DNA from: Vogesella alkaliphila
GTDB lineage: Bacteria > Pseudomonadota > Gammaproteobacteria > Burkholderiales > Chromobacteriaceae
Direction of reading: 5' to 3'
Length of the DNA: 64,000 nt
NCBI RefSeq assembly: GCF_014652475.1
Contig: NZ_BMYW01000003.1
Span: 263,010 to 327,009 of the forward strand
Part shown: piece by piece, positions 17,893-26,372 of the stretch
Position numbering within the stretch: position 1 is the first letter of the stretch
Layout of the letters: every line of letters begins with the position of its first letter
Notes under the pieces: generated by a model
The model's database searches: none
Told to the model about the DNA's origin: nothing
Seen by the model: only the letters and a program-made list of their open reading frames with translations
Made by a program: the position numbers and the translations under genes

Positions 17893-17933
17893 TTGACATA
17901 TTTGTGATTGGCAAGATATAACGCGAACGTTCG
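17893..17933 (+). promoter_or_regulatory. Promoter and palindromic operator in the ArsR/MFS intergenic region
   Basis: TTGACA (17893-17898) is followed after 18 bases by TATAAC (17917-17922). The perfect palindrome CGAACGTTCG (17924-17933) lies right after the -10, where a repressor would block transcription. It is a good candidate for the ArsR-type protein's operator, driving the plus-strand AfsA fragment and MFS gene. Confidence 0.55.
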
Positions 17934-18026
17934 ATAAAATACGAACCTTCTAGAGTAATCGAACCATGCGTCCATGATGACAGAATCATCAATAAGATCA
18001 ATCGAATCAGGAGTTGAGGTTAGCCC

Positions 18027-18197
18027 ATGAAGAATCATTCCATCCATGACACGCTCAGTTCGGCGTACGAAAACACTGTGCCACGACGTATGGTGCATCG
18101 CGCGGTAGCCGGCGAAGTCTTTCTGACCGGCGCTGCTCGTTGTGATGAGCTGCACTTTCAGTGCGCGGTCCAATTGCCACGTGCTCATAGCCATTGA
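18027..18197 (+). pseudogene. Truncated AfsA-like (butyrolactone synthase hotdog domain) fragment
   Basis: A 56-residue frame starts with ATG at 18027 after GGAGTTGAGG. Its middle reads VPRRMVHRAVAGEVFLTG, and the end reads FQCAVQLPRAHSH. This matches the start of AfsA-family repeat domains, which read VHRA-x-EVFLTG...PRAH in A-factor (gamma-butyrolactone) synthases and related proteins. Full proteins are near 300 residues with two such domains, so about 80% is missing. The frame ends at TGA just 14 bases before the MFS gene. It looks like a deletion scar of a signalling gene, still preceded by a promoter. It might also be translated as a leader for the MFS gene. Confidence 0.6.
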
Positions 18198-18211
18198 AAC
18201 GGGATGACTTC

Positions 18212-19750
18212 ATGAATCAGTCCATTGTCGACAAAGGCCTGCTGCTCGTCATACTGCTCGCAATCTTTGTCGTTCCCAGTTCGATATCTGGTACTGCGGT
18301 CGCGCTACCGGCGATTGGGATTGATACCCGTGCTTCGCTGACAAGCCTGCAATGGGTCGTTAATGCCTTCAACCTGACTTTTGCCTGCTTTACCTTGGCC
18401 TGGGGGGCGCTGGCCGATACCTTTGGCCGTAAGCGCTGCTTTCTGATGGGGGCCGCCCTCTATACCTTAGCCTCGCTGCTGTCAGCCATTGCCGATAGTC
18501 CGCTGGTTCTGGATTTTGCCCGGGCTGTGGCTGGCATTGGTGCGGCAGCCATCTTTTCGTGCGGTATTGCGATTCTGTCTACTCACTTCGACGGCGCTGC
18601 ACGCATGCGAGCGTTCTCCCTCTTCGGTACGGTAGCGGGACTCGGTGTGAGCCTTGGTCCGACACTCTCCGGCCTGATGCTCGACGGTTTCGGCTGGCGC
18701 GCAATATTCTGGGGTCATGCCGTGGCCCTGATGCTGGTATTACTGGGTAGTCCATTCATTCATCGGGACATGACGAACGATCGAGCGTCCTCGCGATTCG
18801 ATACTTTGGGCGCCACGTTGTTCATCCTCGCTTTGCTTGCCCTGATGATGGCCATCGTGCAGGGCTCGCAATGGGGGTGGCGCAGCAATGGCGTATATGT
18901 GCTGATCGTCGCCTTTATCGGGCTGCTCATGGTCTTTGTCCGGCGGGAAATGCATCACGGCCATCCCATACTTGATTTGTCCCTGTTGGCCAACAGGATT
19001 TTCGTTGGCATGGCATTGGTGACAGTGGCCGCCTCTTTCGGATTTGTCACCCTGTTAACCTATCTGCCCAGCTATCTGAGCACTGTGCTGCATTTGACGG
19101 CTACCCAGGCAGGGTTGAGCATGTTGCTGCTCACCATGCCGATGCTGGTCTGCCCGATGTTGGCCGGGAAGCTGGTAATGCGTGGCGTCTCCTCTGCCAG
19201 CGTTCTCAATGCCAGCCTGCTTTGCCTGCTGGGCGGGATCTTGTTGCTTGTCATGGCAAGCTATCCGGGGGTGCCCCTGTGGCAATTGGCCGCACCATTG
19301 CTTCTGGTGGGGGCGGGGATGGGGCTGTCTGCCGGTCTTGTGGATGGCATGGCTCTCAAGGCGGTCGCTGAAGAAAAGGCCGGCATGGCGGCCGGTTTGC
19401 TCAACACCTTCCGCTTGGGGAGTGAGGCGATTGCGGTGGCACTCTATGGCTCACTGCTCACTACCCTGCTCGGAGAGCGTTTACGGGCCTCCCTGGCCAT
19501 TTGGGTAAGTGATGGCGATATCCTGAGCCGAGTGGTCAATGCTGTGGCGGCAGGCAACCTTGATGTACCTTTGCCCGTAGTGGCTGCGGGGAAAAGTGAA
19601 TGGGTGAAAAACCTGCTGATAAGCGGATACGACGACGCATTCCACGGTGTTTTGTGGGTCCTTGCTGCCATTATCCTTATCCTTGCGATTCTGATCGCAT
19701 GGCTTATCAGGCCGCATAAGGTATTGGTAGCGGTGACTCAGCCGCAGTAA
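18212..19750 (+). CDS. MFS drug-efflux transporter, DHA2 (14-helix) type
   Basis: This 512-residue membrane protein has about 14 hydrophobic helices. It carries the DHA2-style first segment (SGTAVALPAIGIDTRASLTSLQWVVNAFNLTFA) and motif A, GALADTFGRKRCFLMG, in the loop between helices 2 and 3. Members pump drugs or dyes with proton exchange. ATG 18212 is used because homology begins near MNQSIVDKG; a TTG 18 bases upstream overlaps the AfsA fragment's stop. Base composition is well below that of neighbours, which suggests recent acquisition with the divergent ArsR gene. The substrate is unknown. Confidence 0.88.
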   Translation: MNQSIVDKGLLLVILLAIFVVPSSISGTAVALPAIGIDTRASLTSLQWVVNAFNLTFACFTLAWGALADTFGRKRCFLMGAALYTLASLLSAIADSPLVLDFARAVAGIGAAAIFSCGIAILSTHFDGAARMRAFSLFGTVAGLGVSLGPTLSGLMLDGFGWRAIFWGHAVALMLVLLGSPFIHRDMTNDRASSRFDTLGATLFILALLALMMAIVQGSQWGWRSNGVYVLIVAFIGLLMVFVRREMHHGHPILDLSLLANRIFVGMALVTVAASFGFVTLLTYLPSYLSTVLHLTATQAGLSMLLLTMPMLVCPMLAGKLVMRGVSSASVLNASLLCLLGGILLLVMASYPGVPLWQLAAPLLLVGAGMGLSAGLVDGMALKAVAEEKAGMAAGLLNTFRLGSEAIAVALYGSLLTTLLGERLRASLAIWVSDGDILSRVVNAVAAGNLDVPLPVVAAGKSEWVKNLLISGYDDAFHGVLWVLAAIILILAILIAWLIRPHKVLVAVTQPQ

Positions 19751-19818
19751 GTAAACCGGTCGGGCTGCTCCGATTTGGTCTGCCCGGTTCCTTGAGCCAC
19801 CCTCGGTTTGCTGGAGAC

Positions 19819-19855
19819 GTCAATGGCAGCCTTCAATTGCGAAGCTGCCATTGAC
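19819..19855. repeat. Long inverted repeat downstream of MFS gene
   Basis: GTCAATGGCAGC and GCTGCCATTGAC are 12-base perfect arms around a 13-base loop, followed by CATTTTAG. It may terminate the MFS transcript or be the remnant of a mobile element; no transposase is visible nearby. Confidence 0.55.
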
Positions 19856-20066
19856 CATTTTAGAGGCGAGCGGTTGCTTTGGCCGGGGTGTTGCCGTTGG
19901 AGACCGACAGCTCTCCGACCGTGCCCAGCCCTGTCTGCGGCCAACCTTGGCCGTGTGCCGGGCTGGCCGCTCGGCACCTGTGCCGCCAGGCCCACGCCCA
20001 TTCGTGGACGGCAGGGCGTGAAGCGGCCACTGTTGCCGACAGTATATGTTCCAGATTAACTATATT

Positions 20067-20080
20067 GTAGAATTCTCTAC
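20067..20080. promoter_or_regulatory. Inverted repeat upstream of chrB
   Basis: GTAGA-ATTC-TCTAC lies 19 bases before the chrB start in an AT-rich leader that contrasts with the GC-rich surroundings. ChrB proteins can repress their own operon, so this may be the chromate-responsive operator. Confidence 0.4.
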
Positions 20081-20099
20081 TTTATTTTAGAGTGCGTTC

Positions 20100-21038
20100 A
20101 TGACCACATGGATTGCCCTCATCACCAGCCTCCCCACGGAAAACGCGACGGCGCGCATGCGTGCCTGGCGTAGCGTCAAGGCGTCGGGTGCCGCCGTCCT
20201 CCGGGATGGCGTCTATCTCATGCCGGAACGTGAGGACTGCCGCCGCACACTGGATGCCGTGGCCGCCGACATTCGGGCGGCGGAAGGGAGTGCCCTGGTC
20301 GTCAGGCTGGAAGAGCCCGACGCTGGCCACTTCGCGGCCCTGTTCGACCGCGGCGCCGACTTTGCCAGCCTGCTGCAGGACATCGCCTCGGCGCAGGACC
20401 GGCTCAGCCCGGATGCGGCCAACGAGGTGGTGAAGCAGGCCCGCAAGCTGCGCAAGGCCTTTGCCGGCCTGGCCGCGATTGACTTCTTCCCCGGCGAAGC
20501 CCAGAGGCAGGCCGACGCCGCGTTACGCGAGCTTGAGCAGCAGGCCGCCTGGGCCTTGTCGCCCGATGAGCCGCGCCCGGTCTCCGGGGCCATGACCCGC
20601 TTGCGCATCGCGGACTACCAGGGGCGCATCTGGGCGACGCGCCGTCGCCCGTGGATTGACCGGCTGGCCTGTGCCTGGCTGATCCGCCGCTTCATCGACC
20701 CGCAGGCCTCGCTGCTGTGGCTGGCCTCGCTGCACGACTGTCCGGCGGAGGCGCTAGGCTTCGACTTCGATGGCGCCACGTTCAGCCATGTCGGCGCGCG
20801 GGTGACATTCGAGGTGCTGCTCGGCCGTTTCGGCCTGGAGACGCCGGCCTTGCAGCGTCTGGGCACCCTGGTGCACTTCCTCGACGTCGGCGGGGTACAG
20901 CCGCCGGAGGCGGCGGGCATCGAAAGCGCGCTCGCCGGGATGCGCGACACCATCACCGATGACGACCAGTTGCTTGCCCTGGCAAGCCACCTCCTTGACG
21001 GCCTGCTGGCCTCCTTCGAGAAGGACCCGAAAGCATGA
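20100..21038 (+). CDS. chrB: Chromate resistance regulator/sensor ChrB
   Basis: This 312-residue protein matches ChrB, which makes chrA expression chromate-responsive. Visible landmarks are the N-terminal WIALITSLPTENATARMRAWRSVKASGAAVLRDGVYLMP segment (ChrB N-terminal domain) and the C-terminal ATRRRPWIDRLACAWLIRRFIDP plus FDGATFSHVG (ChrB C-terminal domain). The ATG follows a weak ribosome site in an AT-rich leader. It overlaps chrA by 4 bases (ATGA), indicating translational coupling. Codon use is only slightly different from the neighbours. Confidence 0.93.
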   Translation: MTTWIALITSLPTENATARMRAWRSVKASGAAVLRDGVYLMPEREDCRRTLDAVAADIRAAEGSALVVRLEEPDAGHFAALFDRGADFASLLQDIASAQDRLSPDAANEVVKQARKLRKAFAGLAAIDFFPGEAQRQADAALRELEQQAAWALSPDEPRPVSGAMTRLRIADYQGRIWATRRRPWIDRLACAWLIRRFIDPQASLLWLASLHDCPAEALGFDFDGATFSHVGARVTFEVLLGRFGLETPALQRLGTLVHFLDVGGVQPPEAAGIESALAGMRDTITDDDQLLALASHLLDGLLASFEKDPKA

Positions 21039-22396
21039 CCCGGACCGCCGCTGTAAACGCCGATACCCCTGATACCACGCCGGCAGAGGTCAGCCTCTGG
21101 CAGGCGTTTCTTTTCTGGCTGAAGCTCGGCTTCATCAGCTTCGGCGGCCCTGCCGGGCAGATTGCCATCATGCACCAGGAGCTGGTCGAGCGCCGGCGCT
21201 GGATTTCCGAGCGCCGCTTCCTGCATGCGCTCAACTACTGCATGGTGTTGCCCGGACCCGAGGCGCAGCAGCTGGCCACCTATATCGGCTGGCTGATGCA
21301 CCGTACCCGGGGCGGCCTCATCGCCGGCGGCCTGTTCGTGCTGCCGTCGCTGTTCATCCTGATCGGCCTGTCGTGGGTGTATATCGCCTTTGGCGAGATG
21401 CCGCTGGTCGCCGGCCTGTTCTACGGCATCAAGCCGGCGGTCACCGCCATCGTCGTTCAGGCGGCGCATCGCATCGGCGCGCGCGCGCTGAAGAACAAGG
21501 TGCTCTGGGCCGTCGCGGCGGCGGCCTTCGTTGCCATCTTCGCGCTCGATGTGCCGTTCCCGGCCATCGTTGCCGCCGCTGCGGCTATCGGCTACGTCGG
21601 CGGGCGGATGGCCCCGGACCGATTCAGGGCCGGGGGCGGACACGGCCAGGGCGACAAGTCTTTTGGCCGCGCCTTGATCGACGACGACACCCCCGCACCG
21701 GCACACGCGCTGTTTTCCTGGAACAGGCTGGCCAGGGGGGCGCTGATCGGTGGCCTGCTGTGGCTGGTGCCGATGGGGCTGCTGACGGCCGGCTACGGCT
21801 GGGACCATACCCTGACGCAGATGGGGTGGTTCTTTACCAAGGCGGCGCTGCTGACCTTTGGCGGGGCCTATGCGGTGCTGCCCTACGTGTATCAGGGGGC
21901 GGTCGGTCATTATGGCTGGCTGACGCCGACGCAGATGATAGACGGCCTGGCGCTCGGGGAAACCACGCCGGGACCGCTGATCATGGTCGTCACCTTCGTC
22001 GGTTTCGTCGGGGGCTACGTCAAGGCGGTGTTCGGCGCGGACAGCCTGTTCCTGGCCGGCGCCGTCGCGGCCACCCTGGTGACGTGGTTCACCTTCCTGC
22101 CGTCGTTCATCTTGATCCTGATGGGTGGCCCGTTCATCGAGACGACGCACAACGACCTGAAGTTCACCGCGCCGCTGACCGCCATCACCGCGGCCGTGGT
22201 CGGCGTCATCCTGAACCTGGCGCTGTTCTTCGGTTACCACGTCCTCTGGCCGCAAGGCTTCGAAGGCGCGTTCGAGTGGGGCTCGGCCGTCATCGCGCTC
22301 GGTGCCGGGCTGGCCCTGTTCCGCTTCAAGGCCAACGTCATCCACGTCATCGCGACGTGTGCCCTTATCGGGTTTGTGGTGAAGACCCTGCTCTGA
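21035..22396 (+). CDS. chrA: Chromate efflux transporter ChrA (long-chain)
   Basis: This 453-residue CHR-family membrane protein exports chromate from the cytoplasm. It has two homologous halves, each with a chromate-transporter signature: FWLKLGFISFGGPAGQIA near residue 27 and FFTKAALLTFGGAYAVLPY near residue 263. Pro-Gly motifs MVLPGPEAQQLA and LGETTPGPLIM, one per half, are intact. About 10-12 hydrophobic segments are visible. It is the second gene of the chrBA operon and is followed by a palindrome copy of the recurring motif. Confidence 0.95.
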   Translation: MTRTAAVNADTPDTTPAEVSLWQAFLFWLKLGFISFGGPAGQIAIMHQELVERRRWISERRFLHALNYCMVLPGPEAQQLATYIGWLMHRTRGGLIAGGLFVLPSLFILIGLSWVYIAFGEMPLVAGLFYGIKPAVTAIVVQAAHRIGARALKNKVLWAVAAAAFVAIFALDVPFPAIVAAAAAIGYVGGRMAPDRFRAGGGHGQGDKSFGRALIDDDTPAPAHALFSWNRLARGALIGGLLWLVPMGLLTAGYGWDHTLTQMGWFFTKAALLTFGGAYAVLPYVYQGAVGHYGWLTPTQMIDGLALGETTPGPLIMVVTFVGFVGGYVKAVFGADSLFLAGAVAATLVTWFTFLPSFILILMGGPFIETTHNDLKFTAPLTAITAAVVGVILNLALFFGYHVLWPQGFEGAFEWGSAVIALGAGLALFRFKANVIHVIATCALIGFVVKTLL

Positions 22397-22463
22397 GGCC
22401 AGGCGGCTGCCCAGCCGCTTCAGCCGGCGTGCCGCCCGTCACGGCGGCGACCTTGATGGCCCT

Positions 22464-22485
22464 CTGCGGCCAACGTTGGCCGCAG
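22464..22485. repeat. Perfect palindrome of the recurring GGCCAAC motif
   Basis: A 22-base perfect palindrome centred on AACGTT lies between the convergent chrA and TSUP genes, ending 4 bases before the TSUP stop. It is a likely bidirectional terminator-like hairpin made of two opposed motif copies. Confidence 0.85.
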
Positions 22486-22488
22486 GCC

Positions 22489-23247
22489 TCAGCCGTACAC
22501 CTTCCAGAAAAACGCCAGCGTCAGCACACTGCCCAGCGCCACCACCACGCGCTTGAGCCAGATCGCCGGCAGGCGGCGGGCGAGGCGGGCGCCGGCGATG
22601 CCGCCGACGATGGTGCCGGCCAGCATCACCAGTGCCGCCGGCCAGTCGACGATGCCGGCGACGATGAAGGTCACCACCGCCACGCCGGAGATCACGACCG
22701 ACAGCCAGGTTTTCAGCGCGTTCATGCGCGTCAGCGTGTCCAGCGCGAACAGGCTGTACAGCGCCAGCATCATGATGCCCATGCCGCCGCCGAAGAAGCC
22801 GCCGTACACCGAAACCAGCAGCTGGCCGGCGAGCAGGCCGCTACGGCTGCGGCCAACGTTGGCCGCGTGCCGGCCCATCCAGCGGGTGAGGGTGCCGCTG
22901 AAGGCGAACATGGCGGTGGCGAGCAGGATCAGCCACGGGATCAGCACGTCGAACAGCCGTGGCGACACCACCGTCACCAGATAGCCGCCGGCCAGCCCGC
23001 CGGCGAGGCTGGCCACGCTCATGCCGGCAAACTGGCGCTGGCCGCGCAGCTCGCGGCGGAAGGCGAGGCTGCTGGCGACGTAGCCCGGCCACTGCGACAC
23101 CGAGCTGGTGGCGTTGGCGACGATGGGCGGCAGGCCGGCGGCGACCAGCGCCGGGAAGGTGATCAGCGTGCCGCCACCGGCCACCGCGTTGAGCGCGCCG
23201 GCGGCAAACGCCGCCGCGAACAGCGCCAGCGCGAGGGTCAGCGTCAT
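22489..23247 (-). CDS. TSUP family membrane transporter (TauE/SafE)
   Basis: This 252-residue protein has about 8 hydrophobic helices. The TSUP pattern is AGALNAVAGGGTLITFPALVAAGLPPIVANATS at the N-terminus and SVYGGFFGGGMGIMMLAL in the second half. The family exports sulfite, sulfoacetate or related organic anions; the substrate here is unknown. It overlaps ltaE by 4 bases (ATGA), so it is translated with it. A palindromic motif copy occurs within its coding sequence at 22849-22866, in the loop after residue 127. Confidence 0.9.
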   Translation of the reverse strand: MTLTLALALFAAAFAAGALNAVAGGGTLITFPALVAAGLPPIVANATSSVSQWPGYVASSLAFRRELRGQRQFAGMSVASLAGGLAGGYLVTVVSPRLFDVLIPWLILLATAMFAFSGTLTRWMGRHAANVGRSRSGLLAGQLLVSVYGGFFGGGMGIMMLALYSLFALDTLTRMNALKTWLSVVISGVAVVTFIVAGIVDWPAALVMLAGTIVGGIAGARLARRLPAIWLKRVVVALGSVLTLAFFWKVYG

Positions 23248-24272
23248 GCCGCCAGCACGCCGGCGAACACGGCGACGATGCGGTCGATGTCGGCACGGCC
23301 GATCTGCCAGTGCGTGACCAGGCGCATCAGGCCGTGCTCGGGGCCGTTGGCCTTGATGCCGGCATCAAGCAGCGCCGCCATCAGCTGGCCGCTGTCCAGC
23401 GTTTCCGGCAGGCGGAACCACACCATGTTGATGTGCACGTCGTCCAGGTTGACGCTGAGGCCGGGCAGGGCGGCCAGTTGCTCGGCCAGATAGCGCGCGT
23501 TGGCATGGTCTTCCGGCAGGCGGGCCACCATCTCGGTCAGCGCCAGGATGCCCGGCGCGGCCAGCACGCCGGCCTGGCGCAGGCCGCCGCCCAGCAGCTT
23601 GCGATGCTTGCGCGCGCGGGCGATGAAGGCGGCCGGGCCGGCGAGGATGGAGCCGACCGGTGCGGCCAACCCCTTGGACAGGCAGCACATCACCGTGTCG
23701 CTGTAGCGGGTGATGTCGCGCACGTCGCAACCGAGGTGCACGGCGGCGTTGAACACGCGCGCGCCGTCCAGGTGTACCGGCACGCCGTGCTGCTGCGCCA
23801 CCTCCCATACCGCCGCCATGGCATCCAGCGGAATGACGCGACCGTTGCTGTGCGCGTTCTCGACGCAGATCAGGCCGGTGCGCGGCCAGTGGATGTCCTC
23901 GCCGTCGCGGATGCGCTTTTCCACCTCGTCGGCGCGCAACACGCCGTCGGCGCTGGCGATGGTGCGCAGCTGCACGCCGGCGATCACCGCCGCGCCGCCG
24001 GTTTCGTGCCACACGATGTGGCAGTCGTCGCCGAGGATCACCTCGTCGCCGCGCTGGCAGTGGGTGTACAGCGCCAGCTGGTTGCCGAAGTTGCCGGAGG
24101 GCACGAACAGCGCGGCTTCCTTGCCGAGAATGCCTGCGGCCAACGTTTCCAGCTCGCGCACGGTGGGGTCGTCGCCGTAGACGTCGTCGCCGACCACGGA
24201 GTCGAACATGGCCTGGCGCATGGCGAGGGTGGGCTGGGTTACGGTGTCGCTGCGGACGTCAAGCACGGACAT
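23244..24272 (-). CDS. ltaE: Low-specificity L-threonine/L-allo-threonine aldolase
   Basis: This 342-residue PLP enzyme cleaves L-threonine and L-allo-threonine to glycine and acetaldehyde. It starts DVRSDTVTQPTLAMRQAM, the family signature, with GDDVYGDDPTVRELE. The PLP lysine is in CCLSKGLAAPVGS near residue 197, and HLDGARVFNAA supplies the aspartate. GGAG precedes the ATG at 24272; an upstream in-frame ATG at 24293 falls in a hairpin. It is coupled to the TSUP gene. A motif copy sits inside it at 24135-24147. Confidence 0.94.
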   Translation of the reverse strand: MSVLDVRSDTVTQPTLAMRQAMFDSVVGDDVYGDDPTVRELETLAAGILGKEAALFVPSGNFGNQLALYTHCQRGDEVILGDDCHIVWHETGGAAVIAGVQLRTIASADGVLRADEVEKRIRDGEDIHWPRTGLICVENAHSNGRVIPLDAMAAVWEVAQQHGVPVHLDGARVFNAAVHLGCDVRDITRYSDTVMCCLSKGLAAPVGSILAGPAAFIARARKHRKLLGGGLRQAGVLAAPGILALTEMVARLPEDHANARYLAEQLAALPGLSVNLDDVHINMVWFRLPETLDSGQLMAALLDAGIKANGPEHGLMRLVTHWQIGRADIDRIVAVFAGVLAA

Positions 24273-24289
24273 GGCGGGCTCCAAATGAC

Positions 24290-24315
24290 ACACGGCAGCC
24301 GTGGGGCTGCCGTGT
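24290..24315 (-). terminator. Hairpin between the zinc-ribbon gene and ltaE
   Basis: ACACGGCAGCC and GGCTGCCGTGT arms (11 bases) around GTGG, just upstream of the ltaE ribosome site. It has no long T-run on the minus strand, so it may be a weak terminator or attenuator. Confidence 0.5.
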
Positions 24316-24400
24316 CGGGGTTGATCGGCAATGACACGATTGTGCCAGCCGTCATCGAGCCTGTAGAGGCCTATTTCGGATCAGTGTGTTCCGCGCGGGG

Positions 24401-24625
24401 TCAGCGAACGTGGTAGGCGGCCTTGATGGCGTCGGCCTGTTGCCGGGCGGCCGCCAGCGCGCTGCCGGGCATGCTGATGTCGGCGCCGCAGCTGCAGCGC
24501 AGCGGCTGGTCGGGGGCCATGCTGGCCAGGTGCTGGCGGGTCTGGTGGCTGCACTGCGGGCAGGCAATCACCACCGTGGCCTTGTAGTGCTTGTCCAGAT
24601 CGATGTCAAAACGCGGCAACTTCAT
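24401..24625 (-). CDS. Small zinc-ribbon-like protein, unknown function
   Basis: This 74-residue protein carries CPQC near residue 22 and CSCG near residue 44 (CPQCSHQTRQHLA ... LRCSCGADI), which could bind one zinc ion. N- and C-terminal parts are charged helices. GGGAG lies 8 bases before the ATG at 24625; a longer frame upstream is antisense to tcdA. It may be co-transcribed with ltaE through a hairpin. I do not recognise a named family. Confidence 0.65.
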   Translation of the reverse strand: MKLPRFDIDLDKHYKATVVIACPQCSHQTRQHLASMAPDQPLRCSCGADISMPGSALAAARQQADAIKAAYHVR

Positions 24626-24797
24626 GCGCAATCTCCCGGTTGTCGGCGCCGCCTGCAGGACGCGGGTGGCAGAATTTCTATGGTAGATCAACGGTTTGTG
24701 TTGGCAAGGACGGATTGCGCCGGCGGCGGCCGCCTTGGCAGCAGGGGGGCGTTTTCGGTATGCTTGGCCGTTTTTTCCTGATGAATGTCGAGCGAAG

Positions 24798-25574
24798 ATG
24801 AGTGCCGATCTGGAACGCCGCTTTGGCGGTATTGCCCGTTTGTATGGTGACGCGGCCTTGCAGCGTTTTGCTGCGGCCAGGGTGTGCGTGATCGGCGTCG
24901 GCGGCGTCGGCTCGTGGGCGGTGGAGGCGCTGGCGCGCAGCGGCATCGGCCAGCTGACGCTGATCGACCTCGACAATATCGCCGAGTCCAACACCAACCG
25001 CCAGCTGCCGGCGCTGGACCCGTACTACGGCATGGCCAAGGTCACCGCGCTGGCCGAACGCGTGCGCGCCATCAACCCGGCCTGCGTGGTGACCGAGGTG
25101 GAGGACTTCGTCACCGAGGAGAATCTGGAGCAGCTCTTGGGGCAGGGCTACGACTACATCATCGACTGCATCGACAGCCTGAAGATCAAGACCGCGATCA
25201 CGGCCTGGTGCGTGCGGCGGCGGCAGAAGTTCGTGGTTTCCGGTGGCGCCGGCGGCCAGATGGACCCGTCGCGCATCGCGCTGGCGGATCTGTCGCAGGT
25301 GACGGAAGACCCGCTGCTGTCCAAGCTGCGCTACAACCTGCGCCGCCATCACGGCTTTGCCCGCGAGCCGGGCAAGAAGCTGGGGGTGCCGTGCGTGTAT
25401 TCCACCGAGCCGCTGGTGTATCCGCAGGCGGCGGCCTGCGAGGTGGACGAGGCGCGCGGGCCGCAGGGGCTGTCCTGCGCCGGCTTTGGCGCCAGCATGG
25501 TGGTGACGGCCAGCTTCGGCCTGTTCGCCGCGTCGCAGGTGCTGAACCAGCTGGCGCGCACCGCCAGGCGTTAG
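24798..25574 (+). CDS. tcdA: tRNA threonylcarbamoyladenosine dehydratase (TcdA/CsdL)
   Basis: This 258-residue E1-like protein activates and cyclises t6A37 to ct6A in tRNA with ATP. It shows the nucleotide-binding GVGGVGSWAVEALARSG near residue 36, LTLIDLDNIAESNTNRQ, and VSGGAGGQMDPSRI. Length and motifs agree with E. coli TcdA. ATG 24798 starts with MSADLERRFGGIARLYG, the family N-terminus. The stop overlaps the convergent solute-binding gene's stop by 4 bases. Confidence 0.94.
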   Translation: MSADLERRFGGIARLYGDAALQRFAAARVCVIGVGGVGSWAVEALARSGIGQLTLIDLDNIAESNTNRQLPALDPYYGMAKVTALAERVRAINPACVVTEVEDFVTEENLEQLLGQGYDYIIDCIDSLKIKTAITAWCVRRRQKFVVSGGAGGQMDPSRIALADLSQVTEDPLLSKLRYNLRRHHGFAREPGKKLGVPCVYSTEPLVYPQAAACEVDEARGPQGLSCAGFGASMVVTASFGLFAASQVLNQLARTARR

Positions 25575-26317
25575 GGCAGCCGGTACTTGTCGCGGTAGAA
25601 CTGCTGGATGCGCTCGTACTCGCCGCTGCCTTTCAGCTGCTGCAGCGCGGCGTCGAAGTCCTGGCGCAGGCGCTCGCGGCGAAAGCCGACGTGGCGCGGC
25701 GAGCTGGGGAACAGCGGGTAGCTGATGACAGGCTGGCTGCGGTTGTTGAGGTCGCGCTGCGTCGGATTGGCGTGGAAGATCAGCTCGTCGCCGATCACCA
25801 CGTCGACGCGGCGGTTGAACAGCATCCTGTTCTGGATGTCCTGGTCGCCCTGCTCGGCGTAGCCGGGCGCGCGCTCCACCGTGCGGCGGAACTCGTCGCC
25901 GAGCAGGCGGCGCGCGTTCTGGAACGCCACCACGCGGTACTGCGCCAGCTGCGACAGCTCGGTCAGCACGATGCCGCTGCCCTGCAGCACGATGGCGCGG
26001 TTGCGGTAGTGCAGCAGCGGCTGCGAATAGAACACCCCTTCCAGCGATCCCGGCACCAGCGACAGCATCGCGTCGACCCGGCCGCTGTCCAGCATCGCCA
26101 GCCCGCGCGCCTGCGGCAGCTGCACCACCAGCGGCTGGTGGCCGGCCCGCCGCAGCGTGGCCAGCGCCAGTGTCACCTCCAGCCCGCTCTTGCCCCCCGC
26201 CTCGACATACGGCGGTTTGGCGAGGCCGACGGCCAGGCGCACGATGTCGGCGTGCGCGCCGGCGGCGAACAGGCAGCAGATCAGGAGCAGGCGCAGCATG
26301 CGGTACCGTTCTGTCAT
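25571..26317 (-). CDS. Periplasmic solute-binding protein, amino-acid type (SBP_bac_3)
   Basis: This 248-residue protein has a signal peptide (MLRLLLICCLFAAGAHA) and a type-2 periplasmic binding fold of the extracellular solute-binding family 3. No ABC permease or ATPase is adjacent. A methyl-accepting chemoreceptor gene lies directly upstream in the same direction (55-base gap), so it may act as a ligand-binding partner for sensing rather than uptake. ATG 26317 is used; a second ATG at 26299 also gives a good signal peptide. The ligand is not predictable. Confidence 0.8.
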   Translation of the reverse strand: MTERYRMLRLLLICCLFAAGAHADIVRLAVGLAKPPYVEAGGKSGLEVTLALATLRRAGHQPLVVQLPQARGLAMLDSGRVDAMLSLVPGSLEGVFYSQPLLHYRNRAIVLQGSGIVLTELSQLAQYRVVAFQNARRLLGDEFRRTVERAPGYAEQGDQDIQNRMLFNRRVDVVIGDELIFHANPTQRDLNNRSQPVISYPLFPSSPRHVGFRRERLRQDFDAALQQLKGSGEYERIQQFYRDKYRLP

Positions 26318-26372
26318 TGGCGGGGCGTAGTCTCCAGACTAGATCAAAAGCAAAATGACAGCTAACTGATCG

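Larger units (their letters stand above)
19751..20099. other. 349-base gene-free stretch between MFS gene and chrB
   Basis: It holds a 12-base inverted repeat (19819-19855), a copy of the recurring motif at 19936-19950 in a GC-rich patch, and an AT-rich chrB leader with the GTAGA-N4-TCTAC repeat. I see no gene. Confidence 0.6.

Noticed and set aside
17871-18194. Minus-strand frame of 107 residues
   Set aside because: It runs antisense to the AfsA-like fragment and through the shared promoter; no ribosome site or homology.
19819-19855. Inverted repeat as the end of an insertion sequence
   Set aside because: No transposase or partner end is visible; a terminator or remnant is simpler.
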